From Chenopodium formosanum (taxonomy: Eukaryota; Streptophyta; Magnoliopsida; Caryophyllales; Amaranthaceae): 64,000 bases of DNA. Position 1 is the first letter of the stretch; every line of letters begins with the position of its first letter. The notes beneath the pieces were generated by a model. That model searched no databases, was not told the origin of the DNA, and saw only the letters and a list, made by a program, of their open reading frames with translations. The DNA lies in contig CM044863.1 in the NCBI GenBank assembly GCA_024500155.1, positions 10,595,501 to 10,659,500 of the forward strand, in the 5' to 3' direction. This document shows positions 12,191 to 22,600 of the stretch, in pieces. The position numbers and the translations under genes are program-made.

Positions 12191-13419
12191 TGACAATAAT
12201 AATCCGACCTTTTTATGTTGGATATTATGAAATGCTACTTGCTCTAACTCTATAATAGGTCAAAATCCTATGTGGTATTTAGAAATTTATCAAAATAAAA
12301 AAAAAATAAAAAAAAATAAAAAAAAAATAAAAAAATTAGTAATTATTTAAAAATAAAAGAAGTCCTGCATGAAAACTGGTGATATCTTTTTTATTTTATT
12401 TTCTTTTACGTCTTTGTTTTTCAACTCGCCTTCATAATAATATTCACCTCATTACACTTGTTTCCATCTGATTCTCATTACTAACCCAAATCGATGCTTA
12501 AAGAGTATACAAAATAATCCAAACCCCAACACTCATTCCCTTAATCAAGAAAATGAAATGAAAAAAAAAAAAAAAAAAAAAAAAAACTTCTGCTTTCGAA
12601 TTACATACATATATGCCTGAATTATCCGAAAACCAAAATTTTTATTCTTTTCGTCATTAAGCTAAGGTTTATTAATCTGGGGCTAAATCATTTTGTTATT
12701 GAAGAGTAATTTTAATTTGAGTAATAAAAATTCAGGTTTAATTTGTAAAAAAAAATAAATTTGCGGCAATGAGAAGAAAGAGAGAGGGAGATTCAAATCA
12801 TAATGGAAATTATTCAAATTGAAACTTTGACCTCTTGATTGTAACTTGTCTACTTGCATGTCCTTTTTGTTCTAATAAAATCTCCATATTTTTAATAAAC
12901 CATAAATGATTGCAAAAAAGCTAGTTGCTAATAAAATGTGCCCTTTCATACTAATAACTACTAATGAGTCCTTAATGAAGAAACAAATGAAGAACAAGAA
13001 TTTGGAAATTAATAATTCAAAATTCGAACATACACAAATCTTAGGGCATTTTAATACTATGGATATGAATTTCGAAATACTTTAATGGCCAGATTGAAAA
13101 AAGAAATTTTTGGATTACGATGGTTTTAATTAATTACACAATTCAAACATTTATGACATACAATTCATTTTATTTGGAAATATGACATAAAATTATAATC
13201 ATAAAAGAGCCTGAGAAAGAGAAAGAGAAGGAGAGAGAAAGAGCGAAGATAAGGAGAAATGAGTTGGAGTTGCCTACCACTTTAGATATTGACTTTTATG
13301 TGAGGTGATCTGTCTCTTGTCAAATCACAGTGTAACTAACTGCTTAGAGACTACATTAGCCAATAACTTATAATTCAGAACTATTTGCCTAAAAATCTTC
13401 ACTTTTAAGGATTATCAGG

Positions 13420-13680
13420 ATGCAGACAATAACTAATAATTATAATCATAACTAATGCCACAAAAATTTACTCAAAATTATAATTAATAAACCATCACCA
13501 ATATAATAACCAAAAACCATAACCATCTACTTATTATAACTTTCAACTTCAAATTATACCTAATAACCAAAAAAATATAACTATTAACTCAAAAATTCTC
13601 AAACTATTAATTCAAACCCATAACTATACATCTAAAATCACAACTAATCAAAGACAATTGCAAACCATAACACTAAGAAG
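13420..13680. repeat. Degenerate AT-rich repeat block B (CATAACTA words)
   Basis: Same vocabulary as block A (taataaccaaaaaccataac, tataactattaactcaaaaa). The 1.2 kb between the blocks lacks these words, suggesting one original block split by an insertion or a rearrangement. Confidence 0.4.
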
Positions 13681-14924
13681 GAAAAAGGATGGAGAAAATA
13701 GATAAAAAATGAAACATCTATTATGGACATCGGTTCAAGTCTTGATCAACCGGTGACCGTTTTAACAAATCAACACCGGTTTAGAATTGATGCCCAAAAT
13801 ATGTGACATGGGCAACCCCTTAATCAACACCGGTTCAAAATCGGTGCCCGTTTATTACCTTTTCTACTTATCTATCTTAGGTTTCCTTTCCTCTTGCCAA
13901 ATCCACCTAAGGTGGTCTTATGAGGTAAAAATCTATCCTAGGGTTTGCAGATAGGGAAGTTTCCAAAACTAGAGTTTCACAAGATATGTTGCGATGTTAA
14001 TTAATTCCTAATATTAGGCCTTGTTTACTTCACCTTAATTTTACTAATCTGAAATTATTTTTGCTAAACTTAATATTTTTATCGAACTTAAAATAATTTT
14101 AATCAAGTGAAATTATTTTTACGAATTCTTTATTATATTTATTCTTTAGAGATACTGCTTTTACTGTGTTGAAAATTATTTTATTAAATTAAACTTATTT
14201 TTTCTGAACTGAATTTTTTTTTTAAGGTGAACCGAACCGGCGGGCCTAACTCTAGCTTCATTATTTAATTTCGATCGAATTTGACTGGATTTATTTGTAC
14301 GGGTTATACATTATCATTGGGCTGAATTTAACTCATTTTTTTTTAAAGAAACTCATTTTTATTTCTCTCCCATTAATTAAAATTTATTTTTCTTAATTTA
14401 CTCCCCGATTTTGAATGGGAAGAACAATAGGATCAGAGTAGGAATTAAGAAAAGAACGGTAGTGGAAGTTGCATGTAATTAGCATCTTCTATTTGAATTA
14501 ACAAAAGAACAATTAACAAATGAACAAAATGAGGTTAAATTAGGGCTATGAAGTGGATGATTATGAGGATTATTAAATGTGTTAGTTGCAACATTAACGA
14601 AGGTCAGCGTTGGTAGTTTGGATATAAAAATATTTACTCACTCTAGTAACAAACTGCGTTGTTTTGTAGCTGTCAAAATATTTCCTTTTATAGAAGGACA
14701 TTGTATTTATGTTTTGATTTATTGCTAGCTAATTGGCCCATTAAAAGATTCACTCGATATATTATTGCAAAGGTGATGATTTTACATGTTTGGTAGAAAA
14801 TTTTGTCGTGAAATTTCAATATCTGTCAGTTCTACAGTTACAACAACTCTTTTGTTGGTCAATAGTAATAATTTAAAATTGTTAAAATTCTCATGGATTA
14901 TTCCTTTTACTTGGAGAATATATA

Positions 14925-15410
14925 TGTTTTGGGTGTTTTTGTCCCTCGGGAGAGTTACAGCTCGAAGACTGGTCCGGTGCGGCCTGTACCTGCAAGACAA
15001 ACGGAGACACCAGTTGGTAGGTGCTCCGCCTCCGACGATCAAGTTAGTAACTTGAAAGGAGAGAAAAAGGTGCGGAAATTTAGGTGGGGGTCTGCTCGGG
15101 TTCCAAGCTCAGTTGTCTCTATCAAAGGGATAGTTTGTAATCAATGGTAGAACGTGCCCTCCAAAAGAGGGGAATCTCCCTATTTATAGGGTCCTTGGGA
15201 ATTGTGCCCCTGATTAGGTCACAGAACCCTAATCAGTGGTGGGCTGCGCCGTTTTACAGCTTTCTCGGGATTTGGGCCTGAAGGCCGTCATCCTCCAAAT
15301 ATCTGGGATGACACGTGTCAAGCAGGGATAGGTCCACTTTGGACCACCCTGGGGCTGACACGTGTCACCCTCTGGTTGGTCCACATGGCGGGGTAAAATT
15401 ACCCTAAACA
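14925..15410 (-). repeat. 3' LTR of the Tat-like Gypsy element
   Basis: 486 bp, TG...CA ends, preceded by ATATA. It differs from its partner at 25595-26081 mostly by transitions plus a 1-base gap. It contains two perfect 12-bp palindromes with a G-box core and, on the - strand, a TATAAATA box (15181-15188). Because the opposite-strand gene starts only about 380 bp beyond its inner edge, this LTR may also act as upstream promoter sequence for that gene. Confidence 0.95.
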
Positions 15411-15448
15411 TTTCCCCCTCACAGATGTGACGTGGCACGCCACGTGGC
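15309..15448. promoter_or_regulatory. Cluster of G-box/ABRE-type palindromes
   Basis: Perfect palindromes TGACACGTGTCA at 15309-15320 and 15356-15367 (inside the LTR) and GCCACGTGGC at 15439-15448 (just outside it). The last is embedded in a larger inverted repeat: ACAGATG at 15421 pairs with CATCTGT at 15448, with inner ACGTGGC/GCCACGT arms. CACGTG is the core bound by plant bZIP and bHLH factors. The cluster lies 100-240 bp upstream of a TATA box for the opposite-strand gene. Confidence 0.6.
15411..15422 (-). other. Polypurine tract of the Tat-like Gypsy element
   Basis: On the sense (-) strand this is GTGAGGGGGAAA directly followed by the 3' LTR (TGTTTAGGG...). Position and composition are those of the plus-strand primer of LTR retrotransposons. 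Confidence 0.85.
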
Positions 15449-15548
15449 ATCTGTGACACGCGTCACTCTCTAATTGGTGGTAATTTTACCGCCAAAAGTT
15501 TACTGTTCACCATCTGAGTAAATTACAAGAATACCCCTTAATTTACCC

Positions 15549-15558
15549 TCCTTATATA
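15549..15558 (+). promoter_or_regulatory. TATA box of the gene antisense to gag-pol
   Basis: TTATATAGCC on the + strand, about 245 bp before the ATG at 15794 and outside the LTR. A purine-rich leader with GAGAGA stretches follows (15600-15640), typical of a plant 5' untranslated region. With the G-box palindromes upstream it forms a believable promoter directed against the element's own transcript. Confidence 0.5.
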
Positions 15559-15793
15559 GCCGTTTACCCTCATTATTTTTGTACGTTTCACAAAAATTTT
15601 CAGAGAGAACTTTGAGAGAATCTTGAAAGAGAGAGCAGAAGTCATCCGTCTGAGTCAAGCGCAAGTTTTAAGAAAACTCATTCTTCTCAACACAGGCGGA
15701 CCCGTCTACCTTCAGATCTCAAATCTAAAGGTACCGTCTCTGACACTCTCAGCTCTTTTTCATTTTACCGCTTGTACATATTTCTTGCAATAA

Positions 15794-16249
15794 ATGGATT
15801 CATCACCAACACACACGGCACAACCTAGGTTAGAATCCAGCCGTTCACCGGGAACGGCTGAGTCTAGGACTGGTAGTGCCGTCTCAGGGTGTTGGGACCA
15901 CCCTCATACTTGGATTCCGACCATTTGCGAGTCTGTGTAGGACATAATGGCTTGGACTATGCAGACAACACATGATCCGAATTATAGGAGCGAAGGCTCA
16001 GGCGGCCAAACGCCTGAGGGAGAGACGTCTGGCTCAGAACACCAGACGGCTCCGGAGAGATCCCCTCCGCGTGGCCCCCCAACTCCTCCAGACTCGTTTT
16101 TGGACGAGTGCGACCAAGGCGGTGAGGAGGCCGCCTCAGCTTCTGTCTCCCAATCTGGGGAGGTGACGGGGAGCGGATTTACCATCTTCTCTTCTGAGAG
16201 CAGTGATGATCTTCCCCCGCTTGAGGATAGCGAGGAAGAAGTGGAATGA
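15794..16249 (+). pseudogene. N-terminal exon of the antisense gene of the Gypsy element, interrupted
   Basis: The frame starts at ATG 15794, is broken by an in-frame TAG at about 15938, and continues to 16249. The segment is Ser/Pro/Glu-rich and acidic (SSESSDD, EDSEEEVE), with no fold visible. At about 16240 the homologous reading switches to the frame of the next segment (16203-17057), so a small indel has separated them. Two breaks in 450 bases suggest the protein is no longer made intact. It runs opposite to gag-pol of the same element. Confidence 0.6.
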
Positions 16250-17057
16250 GAAGGACGATCCCTACAAGATCCACGTCTCCAACAAAGACAGGGACCTCAT
16301 GGAAAGAGGCCTTGAAATTTTTTTGAAAGTGCACCCGTTAGGAGACGGGTACAAAATAAGGGTGCTTCCTGCAGACGGCACCATTTCTTGGGAAGACACT
16401 GAACGAAACGCCAACGGCTACTTCGGCTGTTACGAGGCGGCGTTCAAGGCTGGTCTACGCTTCCCCCTTCACCAGGCAGTGAAGGAAATCTTGAGAGGCT
16501 ACGGCCTCGGAGTCTGGCAACTTACCCCCAATTCTTGGGCAAACATTCTGGGGTATGTTGCCGCCTGTGAGTTCCAAGGAATTCACCCCGGCTGGGAAGC
16601 TTTTGCTAAGATGCACTATCTTAGCCGCATCCCAGGCGGGTATAGAGCGTGGTATACTTTGACCACGTTTCCTCAATATATGATGACCTTGGATAAGGTC
16701 TCCAAATTTGATGGCTGGAAGCAAAGGTTTTACTTGCTGACGGCCCCAACCAGGCAGGAGAATTGCGAGCTCCGCCAATACAATAAAAAGCCCGACCTTC
16801 TGGGTCGGAAATGTTGTCTGCCCCGGATCCCGGATGAGGACTTCGATAAAATAATTGAGGCTGACTTCTTCGGCCTCACAGACGCCACACTGTCAACCGG
16901 GGAGACAATAAAAGTCCCCATAAACTGGATCCCTAAGAGCGCCTGGCTCAGGGACGAATGCTTCCTAGCCGCCTGCGGGCTAGGGCACATGTTCACCAGA
17001 CGTATGCGCCTGAATCAATATCCGTCTGTAGTACTTTTGTATCGGAATCGTTTTTAA
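16203..17057 (+). CDS. Antisense gene of the Gypsy element: putative gypsy-type transposon domain
   Basis: 284 codons. The stretch from about residue 65 to 190 (FPLHQAVKEILRGYGL, LTPNSWANILGYVAACEF, IHPGWEAFAKMHYL) looks like the plant domain called putative gypsy type transposon or Transposase_28 (PF04195). I assign it by memory of its pattern: a short hydrophobic helix, LxPNxW, then a GWxxF region. Its biochemical function is unknown. An intron follows: a branch-point-like GTACTAAC at about 17061 and a TTTTTTGCAG acceptor ending at 17092 are clear; the donor near 17030 is not. The N-terminal part belongs to the segment at 15794-16249 and is now in another frame. Known Tat-group elements carry extra genes in this position and orientation. 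Confidence 0.65.
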   Translation: MMIFPRLRIARKKWNEKDDPYKIHVSNKDRDLMERGLEIFLKVHPLGDGYKIRVLPADGTISWEDTERNANGYFGCYEAAFKAGLRFPLHQAVKEILRGYGLGVWQLTPNSWANILGYVAACEFQGIHPGWEAFAKMHYLSRIPGGYRAWYTLTTFPQYMMTLDKVSKFDGWKQRFYLLTAPTRQENCELRQYNKKPDLLGRKCCLPRIPDEDFDKIIEADFFGLTDATLSTGETIKVPINWIPKSAWLRDECFLAACGLGHMFTRRMRLNQYPSVVLLYRNRF

Positions 17058-17092
17058 TGATGTACTAACCAATTCCTTTTTGTTTTTTGCAG

Positions 17093-17298
17093 AAGAACCG
17101 TTGAACATGTTGCCAGACGAGAAGACTCCCAGGCGGTCCTCTGCCCAAATCCGCAGAGACCTGGCCGAGGCTCAGGCGAGGGAACTCAGGGCCAAGGTAA
17201 ACGTCTGACTCTTTTCTTGAGTTTGCTTTCTTCGACTGCTAACATTAACTTGTTTATTTTCTTAGGGGGGAGAGGTGGATAAGACGTTTGAGAAATAA
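17093..17298 (+). pseudogene. Middle exons of the antisense gene, with premature stop
   Basis: Exon 17093-17196 (NMLPDEKTPRRSS..., charged and Ala/Arg-rich) ends at a GTAAAC donor. The intron 17197-17265 has a good branch point (ACTGCTAAC) and a TTTTCTTAG acceptor. The next exon opens at 17266 and meets an in-frame TAA at 17296-17298, after which the same frame is open again through a Lys/Ser-rich stretch to the downstream part. Introns with plant consensus signals show that this strand was transcribed and spliced as a gene. Confidence 0.5.
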
Positions 17299-17862
17299 CT
17301 CAAACGGGCAAGGGGGGAGACCACCGCCTCTAACCCCAGCAAGTCCTCGAAAAAGGCAGCCTCCACCGCAACTCCCAATGCCCTAGGCGGGAAGACTCAG
17401 ATGCGGATAGGGGGAAGAACGGAGAAGGTGAGTGGCTCCCTAGGCCTCGACCTGGCCAACCCCCTATCTGCAACCGGGGGGTTCACCGCACCTGCCAACG
17501 GCTCTCATCTGGCCGGCTCTGCAGGTAAGAACCCTTTTGAATCCCTGCCTAAGCTGAGGTGGCCGTTGCGAGTGAAATCACACTCCCAGCAGACGTCATC
17601 CTCAGACGGTCGGAACCAGATTGGTGTTGCTTTAGTTTCACACTCTGACGCTGATTGTGGTGCAGATCAATCACCTCGCTGGCCAGACGTCCATAAGCAC
17701 GCCAAGGCCATGCTGGAGGCTGTGAGCAAGCGGGATAAGGATGTTATCCCGGGGATTGAGACGTTCAATCTTGAACGGATCTTGTCCCTCCTGGCTGTGG
17801 TAAGACACTTGAATAATTTTGACTCACTTTTTCTCCAAGTTTTTCTCCGCCTGCAGTGCTAA
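17299..17862 (+). pseudogene. Antisense gene, disordered linker region
   Basis: After the TAA at 17296 the frame continues through Lys/Ser/Thr/Pro-rich sequence with no domain recognised. Near the end, SKRDKDVIPGIETFNLERILSLLAV precedes a GTAAGA donor at about 17800. An intron of about 80 bp with branch point TGCTAAC and acceptor TTTTGCAG (17880) then leads into the coiled-coil part. Internal donor-like sites (GTGAGT at 17429, GTAAGA at 17525) suggest more introns, which I cannot place reliably. Confidence 0.4.
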
Positions 17863-17868
17863 CCCTGT

Positions 17869-18547
17869 TTGCTTTTGCAGGCTCTTCTGCGGGTAGACGG
17901 GCTCAAGCGTCCTTACACCTGCAAGCGGGATGAGGTAAGACGGGCCAAGCAGTCCGCCTCAGACGCCAATAATGTTGCTTTATACTCGTGTATCATTGAC
18001 AATCTTGAAACTAAAGCAACCCAAATGACACAGGCGGCCAAGATCCAAGAGCTAGAGGCGGACTTGCGGGCGGCCAAGCAGAAGGCGGCGGATGCAGAGA
18101 CGGCCCAGAAACAGGCGGAGGAGGACCTCCCCAAGCTCAGGGAGGACCTCCAGAAGGCTCAGGAGGACCTTGAGAAGCTTCAGGGTGTCTCGAAAGAGAA
18201 CACTGATCTGAAGGGCAAGGTTGCCAAGCTGGAGAAGGAGGCGGCCAAAGCTCGGGATAACTTCCGAGCGACTCTACAGGCGGATCAAAACCACCTGGTA
18301 GCTGAGATGGCCGCTGACAGCGAAGCCATGATGAAGATCGCCTGGGCTGCCTTGTATCCAAACAAGGATTATGGCGTCTGGGCTCTGGCTTACAAATATG
18401 CTGAAGAGGTGATATACTTGTGAGAAGGGTGAGCCAGAGCCTGAGTCTTTCCTCGTTTGGGCCAACACTGAGCACCCCGAGCCTGAAGCCCCCGAGACTG
18501 AAGAAGAAGGGGAGAAGGGCCAGGAGGGACCGTCTGCGGGGCAATGA
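17869..18547 (+). CDS. Antisense gene, C-terminal coiled-coil and acidic tail
   Basis: From the acceptor at 17880 the frame encodes about 180 residues. About residues 50-150 are a strong heptad-type coiled coil (repeated AKIQELEADLRAAKQKA and KLREDLQKAQEDLEKL patterns), followed by a helical end with NKDYGVWALAYKYAEE. The first frame stops at 18421. In a neighbouring frame 18426-18547 encodes a Glu/Pro-rich tail (EPEAPETEEEGEKG) ending in TGA, so a short intron or frameshift probably links them. A coiled-coil C-terminus suggests a self-associating protein. No catalytic motif is visible. Confidence 0.5.
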
Positions 18548-19612
18548 ATTCAGCGGCTGTGTGCCAATTTCTTTCTTTTTTTTTATTTATCTGCGGCAGT
18601 ATGCCACCAAACTTGCTTTTCTGGCCTGTGTGCCGAGTATATTTGTATCTTTACCGGCTGTAGGGCCGTGTTGTCAAACAATTTCCTTTACCCGGACGGG
18701 GTCCGGTTAATATTTAATCCATCACAGCCGTTTGGCTGGGTGGAAATTCAATGAATGCACCGACTGAGTCGGTTTTTATTACTTTGCGCTTGTGTTTGCA
18801 CTTCAATTTCATTTCAATTTTTTGCATTTTCAATATTTGCCTAACTTATCAAAAGCATGCGGCGATCTCTGCCTAACTTATCAAAAGTATACGGCTGTCC
18901 TTGCCCCTGGACGGCTGTGTGGTTGGTTTCAAGTGGAGTTGGTTGATTGACTTGGGAACGTCTGATGCTGCATAGAGCATGATACATTTGTAAGTCAGTC
19001 AATCACAGTAGTGATTGCCCCAAACCAAGTGCACAGCCGTACATTAACAGGCGTTCCAGTCACTATCTAGACGGTGTTGACCGTCTAGGTAGAGATTGTA
19101 TAGCCATTGCACAACTCTTTTGCCCCAAACGAGGATGTATGCAATTTAAAACGAAAAAATGCTAAGTAACAACTTCAGTCGGTCGCCGACTGATGTCATT
19201 GGACATCCGAGTTTCGAAACTTGGTCGTTCCTTAGACTGTTCAGGTCAGACGGCTATGGATGGCTGATTCAGCCATCCAATCGTGGCCGCCTGCATTGGT
19301 ACGTAGAGTAAGCAGGTTGGCTTCTCTCTGCGACGATTGCACCCGGAGGGGTGTCGCCGGACGCCTTTGTCCATGTTGGGATAGGCGAATTTATGGGAAA
19401 AGCAGCCATCCGGCCATTGGGCTTCTGGTCTTGTTTGAGACCGGCTGTATAGCCACTAAGCGGTTTTGTGCTTAGCTTAATTATCTAGCCATTGGCCTCT
19501 CGTCAATCAGACGTCAATTCAATTTTCAAGTGACAAACTCAGAGAAATAAACAAGTGAAAACAAAAGGCAATTTCTCATTAATTTACTTCTTGTTTACAA
19601 ACATTACAAATC
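18548..19612. other. Spacer between antisense gene and pol, no gene
   Basis: About 1 kb with the same moderately GC-rich composition as the rest of the element and several short repeats of its own words (for example gcctaacttatcaaaag twice, near 18839 and 18872). It would hold the 3' ends of both the antisense gene and the gag-pol transcript. The open frame at 19260-19475 has no recognisable domain. Confidence 0.5.
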
Positions 19613-22600
19613 TCAGAAGTAGTACTTTTTCAAATTGTCTACATTCCAAGTTCTAGGAAGGCGCCTACCATCTGGAGTTTCCAGGCGGTAGGTGCCGTCT
19701 CTTACTTCTTCATAAATCCGGTAGGGGCCTTCCCAATTTGGAGTTAGCTTTCCAAGCTTATTGGCCCTACCGGTTGCCTCCATTTTCCGTAACACTAGGT
19801 CGTCCACTTTCAAAGGACGCCTGTGTACTTTCTTGTTGTAGGCTCTTGTCATTCTCAGACGGTAAATCTCATGACGCAAGGCGGCATTGCCCCTGCGTTC
19901 TGGGAGTGAGTCCAATGCCAGGCGCATTGCCTCCCAGTTTGCCTCTTCATCATAAAGCATGACTCTAAGAGTTGGCTCATAGTGTTCAATGGGCAAGACG
20001 GCTTCAGCACCGTAAACCATGAGAAATGGGGTTTCACCGGTTGCCCCCTTTGCTGTTGTCCGGATGGCCCATAGGACATGGATTAATTCCTCAGCCCATA
20101 AGCCACCGGCTCTTTCAATTTTCTTCTTAATGCCGTCTGAGATCAGTTTGTTGTAGGCTTCAACCTGGCCGTTTGCTTGGGGACGGCCGACTGATGCAAA
20201 ACAACTTGAGATCCCTTGATCTCCCAACCAAGTTTTTAGCTGAGGCGTCTCAAACTGAGGACCATTATCAAACACCATGGACATAGGAACCCCATACCGG
20301 GTGATGACATTCTTCCAGATGAAAGAGATGACGTCTGATGTCTTGATATTCTTTACCGCCTCAGCCTCTACCCACTTGGTAAAGTAATCCACAGCCACCA
20401 AGATGTAACGCTTTCCGCCTGGGGCAGGCGTGTAAGGACCCAAGATGTCCATGCCCCATTTTGCAAACGGGATTGGGCTGTGGATGGCCGTCAGATCAGT
20501 AGCCGGACGGTGAATAAGTTTGCCAAATTTCTGGCACTTATCACATTTCTTCACCAACTCCTTGGCGTCTGCCTCCAGAGTGGGCCAAAAGTAATGTCGT
20601 CTGGCTCTGACGGCTAGGGATCTGCCGCCTATGTGGGAGGCGCAGAATCCTGAGTGCAAGTCTTCAAGAACTTCTTTCCCCTTTTCTGGGGTTACACACT
20701 TCAAAAGAGGCTTAAGAAACCCCGCCTTGAAGAGTTCTCCATTTCTCAACTCGAAGCTTGCGGCTCGCTTTTTCAGAACGACTACCTCCTGTGGCGAATC
20801 AGGAAGTGTACTGTCTGAGAGGTATGCCCGGATGCCATCCAACCAGGTAGAGCTTCGGTCCAGGACTCCAATGGGATCTTCATAGATGCTTCTTTTTTCA
20901 AGAACTTCCCAAAAGACTGACCGAGGCATATCATGGCAGGCGAAAGATGCAAGTTTTGACAGTACATCCACCTGGTTGTTATCAGACCTGGGTACTTGAT
21001 TCAAATGAAACTCCTCAAGAGACCCAGCCTCCTCTTTGACCGCCTGAAGATAATTTATCATAGCCGGGTGAGTTGCCTCAAATTTTCCCTCATACTGGCT
21101 AACGACCAACTGTGAATCAGAGTAGGCGTCAATTTTTGTTGCCCCTGCCGCCTTACACATGCGGATTCCGGCTAGCAGGGCTTCATATTCCGCCTCATTG
21201 TTTGAGGCCTGAAACTTGAACCGTAGTGCATATTCATATCTGTCCCCCTCAGGGGACTCGTAGATTACGCCTGCACCACAACCGTTCTTTGTAGAGCTCC
21301 CGTCTACATACACTTTCCAAACCTGATCAAGATTATCCAGAGCCACCGGACGGGTCATTTCAACAATGAAGTCAGCAAACGCCTGACCTTTCACTGCCTT
21401 CCTTGGTTCGTAAGTGATTTCAAGACTTTGCATTTCAATAGCCCATTTTAACATTCTGCCGGCTGACTCCAAAGTAGACATTGGCCGCTTGAGTGGCTGG
21501 TCGGTGTAAATCACCACCGGATGAGCCAGAAAGTAAGGCTTCAATTTTTTGAATGCCATGTACAAAGCAAGGCCAAATTTTTCAACCATGGGGTACCGGA
21601 GTTCAGCATTTTTTAGAACATGGCTAATGAAGTAAACCGTGAGCTGAACGTCGTCTCGCTCAGCAAGGAGAACGGCACTGAGAGCATGATCTGAGACGGC
21701 CAAATACATGTACAACGTCTCCCTAGGCAAAGGACTGACCAGCCTAGGCAGAGAATGCAAGTGCTCTTTTAGCTTCTGAAATGTCGTCTCAGCATCGTCT
21801 CCCCATTCAAACCTGGTCTTCTTCCTGATTGCTTGGAAGAAGTAAAGGCATTTGTCGCCTGACCGGCTGAGGAACCTTCCCAAGGCGGCTAGGCAACCAG
21901 TTAGTCTCTGAACTTCCTTAACAGAACGGGGTGACTTCACGTCAATTACTGCCTGTATCTTTTCGGGGTTAGCCTCTATCCCCCTCTGATCAATTAGGAA
22001 TCCGAGAAACTTCCCAGACTCAACACCAAAGACGCATTTCTTGGGGTTTAACATGACCTTATGCCGCCTGAGGGTGGTGAACGTTTCTCGGAGATCAGCC
22101 AGATGATCCATTTGTTGCTTGAATTTGACTATCATGTCATCGATGTACGCCTCCACATTCCTCCCAATTTGATTAATGAAGACCGTATTAATCATCCGTT
22201 GGAAGGTGGCAGGCGCATTCTTCAAGCCAAACGGCATCACAGTATAGCAGAATAACCCCAAATCATTGACGAAGGCCGTCTTCTCTTGATCTTTCTTCCA
22301 GAGCGGTATCTGATGGAAGCCAGAGTAGGCAACCATGAAGCTTATCAAGGCGTGACCGACTGTTGAATCGACCCGACTGTCGATCTTTGGAAGCGGGTAA
22401 CTGTCCTTTGGACACGCCTTGTTGAGGTCTGTGTAATCAACACACATGCGCCAGGTCCCATTCGGTTTCCTAACAAGGACCACATTGGCCACCCAGTCGG
22501 GGAAATTACAAGGCCGAATGAACCTGGCATCTAGCAGCTTTTTGACTTCGGCAGCTATCGCCTGACTTCTTTCCTCGCCATGGTTTCTTTTCTTTTGCCG

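Larger units (their letters stand above)
8616..14919. other. AT-rich intergenic region, no gene recognised
   Basis: About 6.3 kb between the desaturase pair and the Gypsy element. It contains homopolymer A runs (11539-11554, 12558-12587), a TRIM (10649-10836), two blocks of a degenerate CATAACTA-rich repeat, and a cluster of ACCGGT-containing words near 13724-13850. Small open frames at 10724-11190 have no recognisable domain, no supporting splice signals, and overlap on both strands. I support no coding gene here. Confidence 0.6.

Noticed and set aside
15229..15459. Open frame on the - strand across the 3' LTR edge
   Set aside because: It is LTR and purine-tract sequence read through; no protein similarity recognised.
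16455..18544. Several - strand open frames opposite the antisense gene
   Set aside because: They mirror the codon pattern of the + strand gene, and their residues show no domain. The + strand has splice signals and a family domain.
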